Shown piece by piece: positions 25,481 through 38,800 of a stretch of 64,000 nucleotides of DNA. The position numbers were made by a program, and so were the translations under genes. How positions within the stretch are numbered: position 1 is the first letter of the stretch; each line of letters starts with the position of its first letter. This DNA is from Beaufortia kweichowensis (Eukaryota; Chordata; Actinopteri; Cypriniformes; Gastromyzontidae). The stretch covers positions 4,757,001-4,821,000 of the forward strand of contig CM032813.1 of assembly GCA_019155185.1 (NCBI GenBank), given 5' to 3'. The notes below the pieces were generated by a model that was not told the origin of the DNA, made no database searches, and saw only the letters and a program-made list of their open reading frames with translations.

Positions 25481-26835
25481 TATGAGTTGATTAGACGAAT
25501 TTTTTTAATCTCTTCTTTTGAACTTTTGCCTGCTCAAGCACTCAAACTAAGATTCTCATGTTCCCATTTGGGATTTGCGTCCAGCTCGATAATGGTCTCT
25601 AACCCTAACGAAATTCCACACATTTTCTACATTCTGATATGCCCCATTTTTGGACTTTTCCCAGGGTTGTCTCTCCTGGCTGCACCACCATGTGACTGCT
25701 CATCTCAGACTGTAATTCCCTTTATTTTCCTTACAGCCGCTTTGTTCAAAAGGTAACAGTCGGCATAGACGTTAATCCGTGAAAAGTCAGTCTCCGTAAG
25801 GGCCACGAGATGCCATGAGACCAAGTCTCAAAGGCTGCCGCAACTTTTGTTCTTCTCGTCCTCATCCCATGGGAAAGTAGTCAATAAGCACGAAGGATTA
25901 CAATCCTTTTTTCTGTGGTGAAATATTTTGAAACAAATTTTTTAAAGTGGGCTTTCAGTAACTAACAGTTTCTAAGTGAAGCACATACATGAAATCGAAT
26001 CACTGTGTGATGTTTCTCAAGTTTAGATCTATGTAGTACATACACACATGCTTGCATTCAGATTCATACGTCGAGCCATGATAATGTGAAATGCCTGTTC
26101 ACAGAGTATGTCATCAGAGTAAATGTTAGTCAGTTCAAAGGTGAGAAGCTGTGCTCCACATCCCAGCCATGTGCAGACTGACTGGAACTCGATCCACTGC
26201 TTCTCCTCCATCTGCCTGGCCGGTTTCATCTTACATGGGTAAATTACACTCAATCACTGTAATTGCATCCTACACAGCATGTGCCTTTGTGTCAAATTCT
26301 CGAGCAGACCCTTCTCTGCCCGCCTTGGGGAAGCGGTTGAAATGATGTCAACGTTCTGGGCTATTTTATGTCTGTTTTCATTAAGCTGAACAAAATCCAA
26401 GTGTTTTTCTAGTTGTTTTCTACATTTAAGGGAAGGAAAAACTTAAGCGCAGCTGGTCTGTGTGTATTAGGGGTTTAAAAAGAGACCATGTGGAGACACT
26501 CGTGAATATTTATATGCCTTGCTTGTGTGTAACGGTAAGTGTTGGTGGTTTCCTTTAGTGTAGTGGACATTTTGAAAATCAGTGTGATAAGCTCTTCTTG
26601 ATCTGCTCAGGAAATGTTTGAAGTCAGTCTAGATTAAAGTTTAAATCAACATAGTTATGCTGCCTCATAAAATTAATAAAATAAAAACATTGCATATATA
26701 AAAACAAAACAACTGCAGAGTAACTTACAGTAACTGAAATGTATTTTTATAGTAGGATATATGAAAGTGTGAAAACTGGCAAATAGTTTGTATAGTGCTT
26801 TGAATCTTCGGGACTGAAGGATAGGTACTTGAGCA

Positions 26836-26862
<27 letters not shown>
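26836..26862. repeat. (TC)n microsatellite
   Basis: About 13 uninterrupted TC units, lying 90 bases before a complementary (GA)n tract. Confidence 0.95.
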
Positions 26863-26866
<4 letters not shown>

Positions 26867-26948
26867 ATTTTTCCTGTTATTCCTGGAGCTCTGTTACGGC
26901 ACCTTATTTCTCGTTGAAAGGCAAGTGGTGTGCGATTGATGAAAAATG

Positions 26949-26951
<3 letters not shown>

Positions 26952-27011
<60 letters not shown>
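26952..27011. repeat. (AG)n microsatellite
   Basis: About 30 uninterrupted AG units. It is complementary to the (TC)n tract at 26836-26862, forming an inverted pair. Confidence 0.95.
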
Positions 27012-27013
<2 letters not shown>

Positions 27014-27529
27014 GTTAGAGTTTAAACAATCCTTTTTTGTGACCTGGTTCCTTATTACTCTTCTGGCACCTGCAGTATTTTTCAGTGTTTTGGAAATGTA
27101 AACAGACTCAAAATGCCTCCAGATGTTGCCAGCTGTACTCACCGCCACCACAAAATACTGGGAAATGGAGCTGGGGCTGTGTGTGAGTCCTTCAGGGACT
27201 CCTAAAGGACAGATCGTAGTTTTCCAGTATATATCTTATCATTAGTTGCATGCTTCCTTGGGCTTTCACCATGAACAGAACAGTAAATAGACACATTGTG
27301 TCTTTTTTTTTTAATAGTCTCGGCCCATATTGCCCAAGTCCAGTTCGGTGTCTGAATTAGACAGCGCCTTTACAGTAAATTTAAAACGTGAAAATACAAT
27401 TAAATGTCGTTGCTGAGGAGATAAAAATGTGACGGAGAGCTTCCATAAAAAGAAATTGACCTTGGAAACCTCCCATTACAATGGAGACACCTAACTTCAA
27501 AGAGGTGCGGGGTGTTAAGAAAATGTTAA

Positions 27530-27870
27530 TTGGTTGACACCGAGGGGGAACAGTGCTGTAAATCGTCCAACAATTTGATCCAATCACCGGCGATGAGCGG
27601 ACCCCGTGACACCGGTCCCAGCTGTACCTATGAGAGTTGCGAATATCATTTTAATTTTATTTAGCCTAATTATTACAGTGAACAGGTTCAAGCTCTGTTT
27701 CCATGCAAACAGACCCACATAATCGCTTAACTACATTTTAATTGTGTGCTCTCAGTGCTTATTTGTAATGTTACAGATTTATAATAAATACAGATGAAAT
27801 TTATCCGACAAGCATGAGGGGATTATTTTAATTAGCGAGGCAGCTTTGCCCATTACAGTGTAAGTATTTG
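27530..27870. promoter_or_regulatory. Candidate conserved noncoding element
   Basis: A non-repetitive block with a POU octamer-like ATGCAAAC at 27703-27710, several ATTA/TAAT sites including TTTTAATTAGCG near 27827-27838, a GGGATTA site near 27820, and paired 'tattacagtg'/'cattacagtg' motifs. Base composition and motif density resemble developmental enhancers. It is based on appearance only. Confidence 0.3.
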
Positions 27871-27879
27871 GCAACAGGT

Positions 27880-29915
27880 TAAAGTCAGTTTTGAAATGTT
27901 AAAGCTTCTGATGCTCATGGAATAATACTAGCCAGCCACAATACTAAGGTGCAAGACCACCTTAGGTGGTGTCTTCTGGGAGTAATTAGACCACTAAAAA
28001 CCACAGTGGACAGAGATGGAGACCAAAATTGTGACTGCTCATTTTCACCCAGGTTTAGTCCTCATTTCAATTTACATCCAGTTCGTCTATTCCTAAGTTA
28101 AAATATGTGAGAGAACCAGATGCATGCTAGGCAGCGAATGCGTTTGATCACGATGAAGGGAACAAAGCAAGGAGTTTATCACCTCCTGCTGTTTTGGGAA
28201 AATAGGTGTTCCTATTATAGCAAATAAATAAGGATTTGTCTCTGCTGGAGCATTGATGAGGTTTTTAATTCCCCAAGAGCCTTTGAGCACGTCCCTGTAC
28301 TGAAAAGCGTTTAGTCATGCCGGTCCATTTAGCCTTTTAATCTCTGGTGAAATTCTGGGGGTTTGAGTGATGTTTCCAGCTCAACAGGTTTCTGAGATCT
28401 TAAGGAATAGAATTCCCCCTCATTTTTTGCAGGAGCTTGAACCAGACAGACAAACACAACGAAAGGTTCTTTACAGCTTGCAGCTTCTATGTTTGTGCGT
28501 TTCCTTTAGCTCCTTTAGCTATTCCTTATGAGTTTTAGATTTTTGCGTTTAACATGCAGCATCTGGCATGACTTTAATAATTTTTTTGGCTACAGAAAAT
28601 GTGTAAAAAGTTAGCGTAGTGGATGGGTTTACATTAAATCAAATTGTTCAGACTAAAGACAAACAGGCCATGGTGCTTTGTGAAAATGATTGAGTGAATG
28701 ATTGTTCTTTTAAAAACAAAACCATTAACCAGCAATTGGCTTTGCAGAAACATCCACCAGCGTTTTCTATAGACTCTGCTTTGTGTGCAGATGGGATATT
28801 AAAACACAAGTCTAAGAAATTGAAATCCCCTCACTGCTCCGGCTGAGGATTTAATCCACGTGATAGATACAATTCACAGTGAAGTGATTGATTTTAGATT
28901 CGTGGTTGCCTGTATATGAAATCTGCAAAAGCGTATAACCACGTCACACAGGTTTGTTGTATTTTTAGTTAAAAGTTAAACTCAAGAGACGTGAAAAAGT
29001 GCTAAAAAAGAGCCTTTAAAACATGCCTCGTGAACCCAGAAGAAAGAAAAGAAAAATAATGCATGCTGGATATTTGGGTAATGGAAGCGAGAGAAAAAAA
29101 AGAGAGAGTTAAAGAAAGAAACAGAGGTGCCTGGGACAAAAGCGGTATTGTATCATTTAAATGACTTCTGAACTGAAAGCTTTAAAACTTCTCTAGAGGA
29201 CTAGGTCCATAAAACAGGGAGACAGGGGTTGGCAGGCCTGCACCTAGACGCTTCCAGGAAAAGGAGATGTAAAAATCAATTTGCCGTGAAAAAGGTAAAC
29301 AATCGGAAATGACAAATATGCTGCTTTTTTCCATTCCTTTATTTTTAAGGTATTAAAAAATACAGACAAAGCTGTGCAGAACGAGTCAGAAGTCTCTGGT
29401 GAAAGATAGCAGATGGCGTTGCCCCCCCTGACCCCCACCCTTTCCCGTCCTGGACTGGCTTGATACTTCCAAGCTGTGTTTTTTTTAGTTGTTTTCGAAC
29501 CGTTGAATGCTACATCATTTAGGTCTAAGCAGACAGGTTTAAAATCTGAAAAAAGTCTTTTTTTTTTACCAGCAAGCAAGTGCAGTATTGTTTATTTTTC
29601 AAGAAAAGATATACTAAATAACTATATAGTTGCATAAGAATATAAGCAACAGGTGGGTGTCATTGTTTTTCACAGTTTGTATATTTGCATAAAACAAGTC
29701 AAGGCTCAGATGCTCTGGAATGTTTTTCACTGAAACAATGAAGAGAAATCAATGTGGTTTAATTGTCTTTTAAAAGCATCGGCTTTTTTCCCCACTCTTT
29801 CTTCCCTCCCTCCCCGCTCGTACCTTTTAGCCCGAGTGTCTAGTTTGATGTTGGCTTTGTGCTTGAGTTCACCTCCTCCTGACTAGGGGCGTTATCTCTG
29901 CCTGGCTGCCCTTGG
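27880..29915. other. Intronic stretch with no gene seen
   Basis: Mixed sequence without exon signals. It includes a small hairpin at 27952-27975 (AAGACCACC against GGTGGTGTCTT) and a C-rich tract at 29422-29446 listed separately. Confidence 0.4.
29422..29446 (-). other. Compact G-quadruplex motif on the minus strand
   Basis: Four C-runs on the + strand (7, 5, 3 and 3 Cs) are separated by loops of 3, 1 and 3 bases, so the complement fits the G3+N1-7 rule with very short loops. In a + strand transcript this would be the C-rich side. Confidence 0.7.
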
Positions 29916-29919
29916 GCTC

Positions 29920-30180
29920 GGGCTTCGGGGGGCTCTGAACCGGGCTAGCAGCTTTTCTTAGTCAGTCATGCGCGCACTCCAATTAAAGCCAAAGGAATGA
30001 ATATATGCCTCTTACAAGTCCGGTCTATCCGCTGGTATCATTATAGAGCCGCTTCTAAAGATGGCCTTTCAAGTGCGCTTGGTGTCAGAAGTAAGGAGAT
30101 TGGAATGAGCCCTTTTAGTATGCACTTCATTAGAGTGTTATTGCCCAAGGCTTGATTGGAGAAGATGGAAAGCCTTTTTC
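29920..30180. promoter_or_regulatory. Candidate conserved noncoding element
   Basis: Non-repetitive, moderately GC sequence with CAATTAAAG, 'ccaaaggaatg', 'cattatagag' and a CATTAG site. It contrasts with the neutral AT-rich flanks and has no coding frame. The claim is compositional and needs cross-species alignment. Confidence 0.25.
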
Positions 30181-31406
30181 CTAGACGAAAAAAAACTTTT
30201 GGTCATTTGAGATTGTGCTGTAATATATGTCAATGCATGCCCAGTGTTTGTACAGTGTGTTATTGACACTGTCCATGCAAAACAGACCTGGCTTCTACCG
30301 TAATATGTGTGTTGCAAATGCCTTTTTTCTTTTCTTTTTTTTGAGTGTGTGTGTCATGATTTTTGTCTTAAGAAACATAATCCTCTTTTCATTTTCCCTC
30401 AGCCTTCCTTGTTGAAGAGAAATAGAAACTCTTTACAAACTCCCTGGGGAAAAAAAGAGAAAGAATTGAAAGATTGGGAAAAGAAACAAATACATTCCAG
30501 GTCCTAATTAGCCTGTTTTTCTGCCCCTAGATATTCTCTCTGTCTTCCTCACTTTAACTCTCTCTCTCGCTCTCTTACTTTCTCTCTCCATTTCCAGTAT
30601 TTACGCCCTCTGCGTAATTGAACTTGTCCGCATATCCTTCTCTAGAGAAGGACAAAAGCTGGTCTTACAGTACGAGCACACTACAGGGAGAAAGATACAA
30701 CGAGATAATGCCATAAAATCCATTTTTCCTTCGTTTAAATCTCCTTCAGGTTGGCAAGTGCAGCTTGTTGACACCTGTAAACGTGAGCCTTGTAAAATGA
30801 AGAAGGTGAAACTTGATCGTCAGGCCGATTACGCTCCCCCAAGATGCTCTTTCTCCGTTCGCCACCAAAGCCGAAGCTTCCTGTGATTTGTGGTTTTCTT
30901 TTCTTACAGCGAGACAGATAACAGTTAGCGCAAACTAGGCATCGCACAAACAAATCGGTTTGATCTCGCAGCGTGCAGTCCATTAATTCATAATGAGATA
31001 ATCATGCGGGGAGAAACATTTGGTAGCATAATATTTAGACAGACGCAACACAAACTTCACAAAGAGAGGCAGCACAGCCATTATCTTTCCGTCCCCCCAT
31101 GTGGTTTCTTGTTACAGTTGTTTTTATATACATAATCTCCGTGAGTTGGCCAAAACTAGCGCAGATGGGCACGTTGGGGCCCTCATGCTCATTTACGCAG
31201 TAAGTGGCTGGTTTAGTCTTGCTTTATGCTATAGATGTTCTCCATCACCCCCTAAATCTCTTTTGCATCACAAGCTACATTATGGCACTCTGCCAAATTT
31301 GTCTTATTGCATCCAGAGCCTGTTTTCCTCTTAAGTTGCCGATTCGGAGGGTTTCCCACTTAAGGCTTGCTCCAATTTTTTTTCGCTTCAAATGAATTGA
31401 GGGTAG

Positions 31407-31481
<75 letters not shown>

Positions 31482-33549
31482 AGGGCTATATTAATATTGG
31501 CACTTTGAGTACCCAGTTCTCTCTGTGCTCCACTACTATGATTGGCACAAAAGACCTGCTCAGTTTCAGGTGCTGAAAAGACATTTCCAAACGCTGTGTA
31601 CATTTTTGGCATTTGGTTTGAAGACTCCAATTGTGATTTATATTTTTGGTTGTTAAAATTACATATTCTGTCTCTTAGTTTTCCGGTAGTGATGTGGAGT
31701 ATATAATGTGTGCAGTTAGCAAATGTAACCAATTTTAGTGAATTATTAAACCTAATTACATAATTACAAAGAATATTACTGAAGCATAATGAAAGGAAAC
31801 ATCCATCTATCATTTTTATTTTACACATGCTCAGTTTTTTCCATAATAGTTCTCTTCCAAATCCTGCTTAGTGAACTTTAAACTAGGCTAGGAACAACTT
31901 TAAACAACCTAGGCAGAACTTTAAAACATGCATTCAAATACTTTAACCTTGAAATCTCCCCTCGCAAATGTGGCAGTACTTTTTTTCATCTTTTAAATGT
32001 TTGAGTGTTTGATAGTTTGAGGTCTATAGCAGAAACCACTCGGGAATTAATGTCATTCATATGCCCTGCGGAAATTACTTTTGAAATGCATATAATCTAA
32101 AACATGCAAATGAGGCTGACTTTATGCACCCTGTTTAATATGAATTATCATTTTCTGAATACCTATTATTACTCCGTACATTTCTCCAATTATATTGTTC
32201 TTTTTTTGTCACTTCTGCTCGCACACACCCTCGCGCTCATACTCACCCAAAAGTGTGACACGAGAGGAGAGAGAGAGAGACAGCGTAGTGTGTGTGTTTC
32301 TTCTGGAATGTTCTTGCACTATTTTAATGACGTGTAATAAGGCTGATAATGACACAAAGGCAGCTACTCTTGTTCCGCAGAGAGGAACGGAAAGCGAACA
32401 AGGTGAACGGGAGACGTGTCGCATGCACTGATTTTAAAATCACTTCGCTCAAATTGAATTGGGACTCACGCTGCTGTTTTCCTACCAGAGAAAACACTTA
32501 ATATAAAAATATAAAGACAAGTTAGTGAGAGCAAGCATAATTCATGAATATTGAATAAATGCAGTGAAAATTTAATGTAATATTAAAGGGAACTCTGCAT
32601 GTTTAGTTTCTCGCCTGATTTTACACTAGTTCTGACACCTCATAACAACCACTACAGTTAAGCAATTAATGTTCTTGTCTATGATACGGGTGTTTGGGTG
32701 GGTGAGGAGGGGTGGGACATTAATTGAAGGCATCCATTTTCAAACGAATTACCTCTCTAATTTATTTATATTACGTTATGAATTATTCTGTTGACATTAT
32801 TTTGATTCAGATTATTAATGCTTCTGCGCTGTTCTCGTTCTAGTGATATCAATTTGCATTCAAGTCACTTTAACAAAGATTTTCCTTTTTGTGCTAAATA
32901 ATAAAGTAGACGTTTTTTAATGCAATCAGCAGTGCCAAAGAAGGGATTAATATTTTAGGTTTTACTTTTTTGCTGAGAACTTTATTAGGCGACACATGCA
33001 ACTACTGGAGAATATAATATGGAAATTACTAGCAGCTGATACTGTAGCTCTTAGTTATAAACAGCTGTGGCTTTATCACAGAAATCATGAAGGCTGTGTG
33101 TGCGGTGTGTGTTTAAACGTGTGAAGTTATTACTTATGAGATACCTTGGACCAAGTTCAGAAGTACTCAAATTCAATTAATTTGATAAATGGACATGCTA
33201 TCATTTTTCTGCATGCTTCCTTCTAAAGTGTTGTTTTTATTATAGAGTTATTAAATTTTATTTGATTATAGCCACTCTGTTCCAATCAATTAATTAACTC
33301 AGAAGTCCGGAGTGGCTGTCATGAAAGCAGATGTATAAAATTATATCATGTCCATTTTGAATGTCTTAAGAAATGGCCTCATTTAAACACTTAAGTCAGG
33401 CACATTTTCTCCTCTTCAGGCCAGTTTAATCAGTCAATTGTCAATTGGTCCCTCTCAAAAATCTAATTATTACAAATATATGTAAAAATATAAATTATTA
33501 TATAATTATCTAAAATGATTATTTCATTGTCACATTTTTCGATAAAACA
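30181..33549. other. Intronic stretch with no gene seen
   Basis: Contains a CT-rich patch (30530-30600), the long (TC)n tract at 31409, a short GA tract near 32265, and AT-rich sequence. The 146-codon minus-strand frame across 31388-31828 is created by the TC repeat. Confidence 0.4.
31409..31479. repeat. Long (TC)n microsatellite
   Basis: About 35 uninterrupted TC units, the longest simple repeat in the window. Probably highly length-variable. Confidence 0.97.
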
Positions 33550-33550
33550 G

Positions 33551-33841
33551 TAAGGTTACATTTGTTAACGCTAGTTGACGCATTAGCTAACGTGAACAAT
33601 ACTTCTACAACATTTATCAAACTTCATGTTAAAGTTCATGTTAATTTCAGCATTTGCTAATGCATTTTTAAGTAAAAAGTTAACATTAGTTAATGCACAA
33701 TGAACTAACAAGAACAATTTTATTGGCATTAACTAACATTACCAAAGACATGTTGAAAAACTCATTATGTTGAAAAAAAAATTTCTTATTATTAATTTTT
33801 GTTAGTTTATGAATTTATTAATATTAACAAATTGAACCTTA
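33551..33841. mobile_element. Short terminal-inverted-repeat element (TAAGGTT family)
   Basis: The left end TAAGGTTACATTTGTTAA and right end TTAACAAATTGAACCTTA are complementary over about 18 bases with two mismatches. The interior is rich in 'ttaacattagttaatgca' motifs, which I recall from a repeat common in cyprinid genomes. At about 290 bases with no open frame, it is a non-autonomous DNA transposon. No clear target duplication was found. Confidence 0.75.
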
Positions 33842-36800
33842 TTTTTCTAAATATCATGCTATTTATACAAAAACAAATTTTCTCAGATTTAGGATGATCT
33901 TATTAGAGGGTTTTAAAAATATATTCGTGGAATTTGTACATTGTTATAATATATGAGAGATATTTTATGTGCATGTATTCTGCTGCAGCAATTTGCTGCC
34001 TTTACATTTTGCTGTCTTTAATAATATCTATATTGTTAAATTGTATTGTCGTCTGGCAATTTCTCTCTGTCTTTTTCTTCAGCTGTGGTAATGCTGAATA
34101 TTAGCTGTATCATTTTGCTATATCTTGACCTACCCTGTTCTATAAGTAAGAAATCACTTTTCCATTATCCAAATCATTTAGTCTTTGTTATTTAGTCGTT
34201 GGTTACTGTTTGTGTATTGTGTTTATTGCAATTCTGTCAGTGGTGTGGCATTTTTGTATTGTTAGTTGAACATTTTTTTATGAACCATTTCACTCCAGAT
34301 ATTCTCCAGGTTTCCACTGTCTCAATTTAATCTAGATCATATGACTCTCTTATTTCTCAGTGCTAATTAGACTTTCTCAGGCCTCTCTTACTGTAATCCC
34401 AGTAACACATCCTTCAAACTTCATCTAGCTTATGAAGGTCATGTTCATAAATGAATTCTTGCGTAAGGGCCCATGTGCATTTCTGTGATTGTTGGATTGT
34501 TGAAAGCCATAAAGCTCCTCCTCTGTTCCGCCATGTTAAATACAATTTGGGCATTAGTGCCTCAGGCATCTTGGAGACTGCCCTTGCTCCGACATCAGCC
34601 TCTTAAACTGTTACAGGACATGAGAAATGGGTTTATTCGTCTTGATAGTCACAAGATAATAACCATCGGCCATTAACACGACCCAAAAGCTCAGGCCGAC
34701 CTCCACGGCTAGACGCATGCACATGTAATACTGATTTGTTTTCTGTCTGTCTGTCTATATTTCATTACGTGCTTGTGAATCTAAGGATGGATGGGTCTGT
34801 GTGAGTGTGTGTTCAATAGCTGACAAACGGGCTGTCTGTGAAGGCCCCACACCTACTCCAAATATTTGCCATGATCTGTGTTTGTCTGATGGAGAGAAGA
34901 CCTCGTATAGAAATCTCCAGTCTCTTAAACGTCAAGGGCAGGCTGGAAAATCACTTAGTTTGGGCCAAAAAGAAAAAGCAGAGGGTGGTGGTGCTGTCAG
35001 GGGGAGTAAATGTTTGCCCCGGTCACACACACACAGGAACGGTTTCATCGGTCGGGAATGCTAGCGATGTTTACCTATTGCGACGAAACCCACCTGATTG
35101 AAGCTAATCTTTATGGGCTCTGCAAACAGGACTTTGACTTCATCTGCATCAGGTGCGCCTCACAGCATGGACACATCAGATCGCCATATGGTACATTAGA
35201 TGTCATACAAACGCCTGCCTCCCACACACATACACATTTTCTATGATTGTCTCCTTTAGTTCAAGTCGAATTCCCCGTTTTATTTGGCCTCCTTTTCGAT
35301 CCCCTGAGAATCTTTCTTACTTGTTACTTTTATATCTGCATGTCCTTGATAAATGAATTGTCCTTTATACACTTTTGGTTTTTATGACAGAATTTTATGA
35401 CAATCCTTTAATTGTCATTTGTAATAGTTTTAAGTTTGGAAAGGGAAAACTCATTAAAGAACTAGTTAGTTAAGGAGGTTGAGTAGTCTCAACCTTGATT
35501 TTTTTTAGATTCATTATTTTAGATTTTTTGTGATTTTGGTAGCATTTAAGATTGTCTTTAAATTCAATTCAGTCAACTAGTCATTCAGAAAACCCACCGA
35601 CTAGTCAAATCTGTTTCATTGTGCAAATCCCTAATAAAAGCCTAAGTGTGTAATTAGGACACTAGCTCTGAAACCCAAGAAAAACTGATTCATTATGAAA
35701 ACTGTCATTATCACGAGATCAAAGTTGTGTCATTATTCTAATCGGGCATTGGTGGTCCTAAGCTTTTGCACTGGAAAGGAAATGATTTGTGACTGCAGTC
35801 TAGTACCCAGTAAAGCAGCATCAATTAGAAATGTTTGTGCTCTTTAAAGTCACTAACTTTAGTAATAATTTCTGTAAAAATACATGTAATCACAAGAGGA
35901 GGCCAATCTTTACTAAAACAGTACTGGTTGTGTTTTAAAAAGTCTGTGAAAAGGTTTGATTTCAATCATTAATTTTACTATGATTACAATCTTTGACATG
36001 GTTTTACTCCTATCTTTATATTAAAGGTATATATTTTACAAAATGTGTCATTATGCAGGAGCATTTTATGTCATGTTATATAAAATTACTTTAGCTGGCT
36101 TTTCTAAAGCAGGGTCACATTTTTGTTATCCACAAAACACACCCTTTTCTGGGACCTAACTGGAACAACCTGGGTGTATTTGCTTTTCTTTGTTGCTAAA
36201 TTGTATTTCATCCTTAATTTTCTAGTACATAACACCTATTTTCACAGTCAAGTATTTCCAGGTAAATCATCAAGTCCCGCCCTGTTTTTGTAATACGTCT
36301 GACTGCGGAAGTAATTTGGGTTGTGAATTCTATTTCATGTTTTTAAAGGCCCAGAATGACTGAATAAGTAAGTGGGTGGCAACGCTGAGGGATTCTGTCA
36401 TAATGCCAAGTGGAGCAGTGTGCCACTTCCACAGAGAGAACCCGGTGATGGAGTGGAATGGAGAACAGCTCAGCTCATAAAACGAGAACACATAAGTGCC
36501 CGGCTAAGCAGTCTTCAAACAAGGATCTCTTCTTTACTGTCAGGATATTCCAGTGCGCCGTGCCCCCGGGAGGGGCGGCTAGTTGATCCCTTTGAAGTGG
36601 GCCGTGCCGGGTACAGAAGGTTAAAACTGCCAAGAGACGCCCAGCAATTCAAACTTTCTCATATTAGTAGCACTCGTGTGTTCGGACTCTTTCTTGTGGC
36701 GACTTGCTTCGGGTGCCCCGCTCGTCACATCTCTCTCTCACGCCCTTTCTCGAGTCTTCCTGCTATCTGTCTTTATGGCAGGCAGTGACAGAATTCCCCT

Positions 36801-37158
36801 GAGCCCTTTAGTTGATGTAGTCATACCTGCCCACCATCTAAACGCCTAGGCAAGATAAATTCAGAGGAAGAGCCGCAAGCTGTGTGTTCTAACCGCACAC
36901 ATCTGCCCTCTGCCCTGTGGGCAAGCGTTTGGAGTAGCTAACACAAATACACCCTATCCTTCCCGTAGACAGCGTTCCTGAATGTTTGTGTGCTGAGAGC
37001 AGTTCTTCCTGATGAGGCAGGATAAATAAACACAATGAATGTGTGGTTTTGCTGCTGCTGCTCCAAAAAACAGATTTTTTGTTTAGAATTAAATCTAGAG
37101 AAAAAACTTTTTCATTAAATTCAGCGGTTGATACTTTACAGTAGGAACGTATTATTTA
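33842..37158. other. Intronic stretch with no gene seen
   Basis: AT-rich sequence, then a GC-richer patch at 36380-36800 that gives a 138-codon + strand frame (36372-36788). That frame has no domain, and its composition follows the local GC rather than codon structure. Confidence 0.35.
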
Positions 37159-37581
37159 TACAGTACCAGTTAAACAGTTTGACAGTTTTCCACATTTTAG
37201 AATAGCAGTAAACTCATCAAAACCATGAAATAATGCAATTGTAATTGTGGGAATTATGTTGTGACTAAAAAGCATCCAAAATAAATGAACACTATTATAT
37301 TTTAGCATCTTTAAAAGTCATCACACTTTGTCTGGAATTTATAAAATCATACTCTTGACATTTCATCATCCAGCTTCTTGAGGTCTTAACCTGGGAAGCT
37401 TTTTAAACAGCACTGATGGAATTTCCATCTTATTTTAGTTTTCCAAGAAATTAATATGTTGGCACAACTATATTTTTGTTTACAAAAGTAATTTCAAACA
37501 TTAAAATATACACCTCTGATTAAAAGATTGTTAAGGTCATGAGAAACATTCAGTTGTGTCTAAACTTTGACTGGTACTGTA
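37159..37581. mobile_element. DNA transposon relic with TACAGTACCAG ends (copy A)
   Basis: The termini TACAGTACCAG and CTGGTACTGTA are inverted and bounded by TA, as in Tc1/mariner-like elements. The 3' end, read in reverse, gives CAGTACCAGTCAAAGTTTAG. Interior motifs such as 'ctcatcaaaaccatgaaata', 'gtgggaattatgttgtgact' and 'catcatccagcttcttgagg' are shared with the copy at 47217. The inner sequence resembles fish elements with 'gaacttcaagaggtagtcacc', but no transposase frame survives. Confidence 0.75.
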
Positions 37582-38515
37582 TATATTTAAATGTTTAAAT
37601 ACATATTTGGATATACTCAGATACTCAAGTGCACTTCATATTGTTCAATCCAATTTGATGACAAACAAAAAGCGTGTTCCCTTAAAAGTGTTTACTTCTA
37701 TGGCAGGCGGATACTCTTTTGGTAGCCTGAGGGAGAAGATATGAGATGTGCTGGCACAACTGCCGCTGTCTCCACTAATCATGTTGGCTCCTTCTTTGTT
37801 TTATTAATAAGAGCATTCCTGCGAGCTGATGCAAGGCTCTAGAAACAGCCTTTGTGAGACTTATATAAATAGACCTGTATAAGGCTTAACATGATAAAGA
37901 GTTATTAATCTGGTAAGCTGCTGGATAGAAAAAAAAAACTTGAGAAGGGTGCCTGTGTGTGCTGGCGTGTGCGTAACGTGGAGATAGACTGTTCCACAGG
38001 TGCATAGAAAGACAAAAAGCCAACAGCCGTGCTGAATAATGTGAAACGACTACGCATGTGCCTTGAGGAGTTCTTATATATAGAGAAGGAGGATAGTAAA
38101 AAAGAGTATGAGTGAGTGATATAAAGTGGTGTTTTATTTTTATAAATATTATAAAGTTTTATTTTTAGGTTTTTCTATTATTCTTTGTAGGGAAATTGAG
38201 CTCTGGTGTGTGCCGGAGAGCTTCAGAGTTGCAGTCTTTCGACATTGCCAAGTGAGTTATGGTACGGCTTGAATCTGTACATTATTTTAAACATTGCTCC
38301 ATTCAATGCAAAGGAAATTCTTTAGTCCGGTTTAATGTTTGCCATATTTTCTTCCAATGAGGCCTAAACAAGGAAGAGAAAAGCAAAACATGCGTAAAAT
38401 GAAATTTCAGGTATCGTAGTCAATTATCCGTTATAGAGCTCTCAGTGTTTTAGAAGCCAGTAATAAGTTTTTATGTGAAGGATTTTGAAATATACTGTTT
38501 TTCATCTGAAATAAT
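37582..38515. other. Intronic stretch with no gene seen
   Basis: AT-rich, with no exon signal and no delimitable repeat. Confidence 0.35.
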
Positions 38516-38519
38516 AAAG

Positions 38520-38800
38520 ACTGATTCCATTAGCTGGCGATGTAAGGACCATCTGAATGCAGCGCTGGCTGTCTACCATATTTACTCTGGTGAAGCGATC
38601 CAGACTGGAAGTACTGAATTCAGAGGGCATTAGTGAGGCTTGTGTTTTGGATTCAGACTGAAACGATGAGTCCAATCCACTGGCTGTGGCTGCAGATGTG
38701 CTGATCTGGGATCAGTCGGCTGGATCCGACAGTCTCAATCCTTTTCAAAGCTCTCAGCCCGCCAACTGGGCCATAAAAGACTGTAAAAGCTGTTAGTCGG
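38520..38800. promoter_or_regulatory. Candidate conserved noncoding element with paired stem-loops
   Basis: Non-repetitive sequence of balanced composition. It contains two adjacent perfect small inverted repeats: CTGATC/GATCAG (38701-38706 with 38710-38715) and GTCGG/CCGAC (38715-38719 with 38726-38730). There is no coding frame. Enhancer function is a guess from texture. Confidence 0.25.

Larger units (their letters stand above)
20623..26835. other. Intronic stretch with no gene seen
   Basis: Contains the (TC)n run at 21237, a duplicated 'tgaatggctg' at 24531-24550, and an extremely AT-rich block at 25255-25480. Open frames (for example minus strand 24070-24510) are not gene-like. Confidence 0.4.

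Noticed and set aside
31388..31828. 146-codon minus-strand open frame
   Set aside because: A third of it is an Arg-Glu run made by the (TC)n repeat, and the rest has no domain. A repeat artefact.
36372..36788. 138-codon plus-strand frame in a GC-rich patch
   Set aside because: The translation resembles no known protein. Openness follows GC content, and no splice sites were identified.
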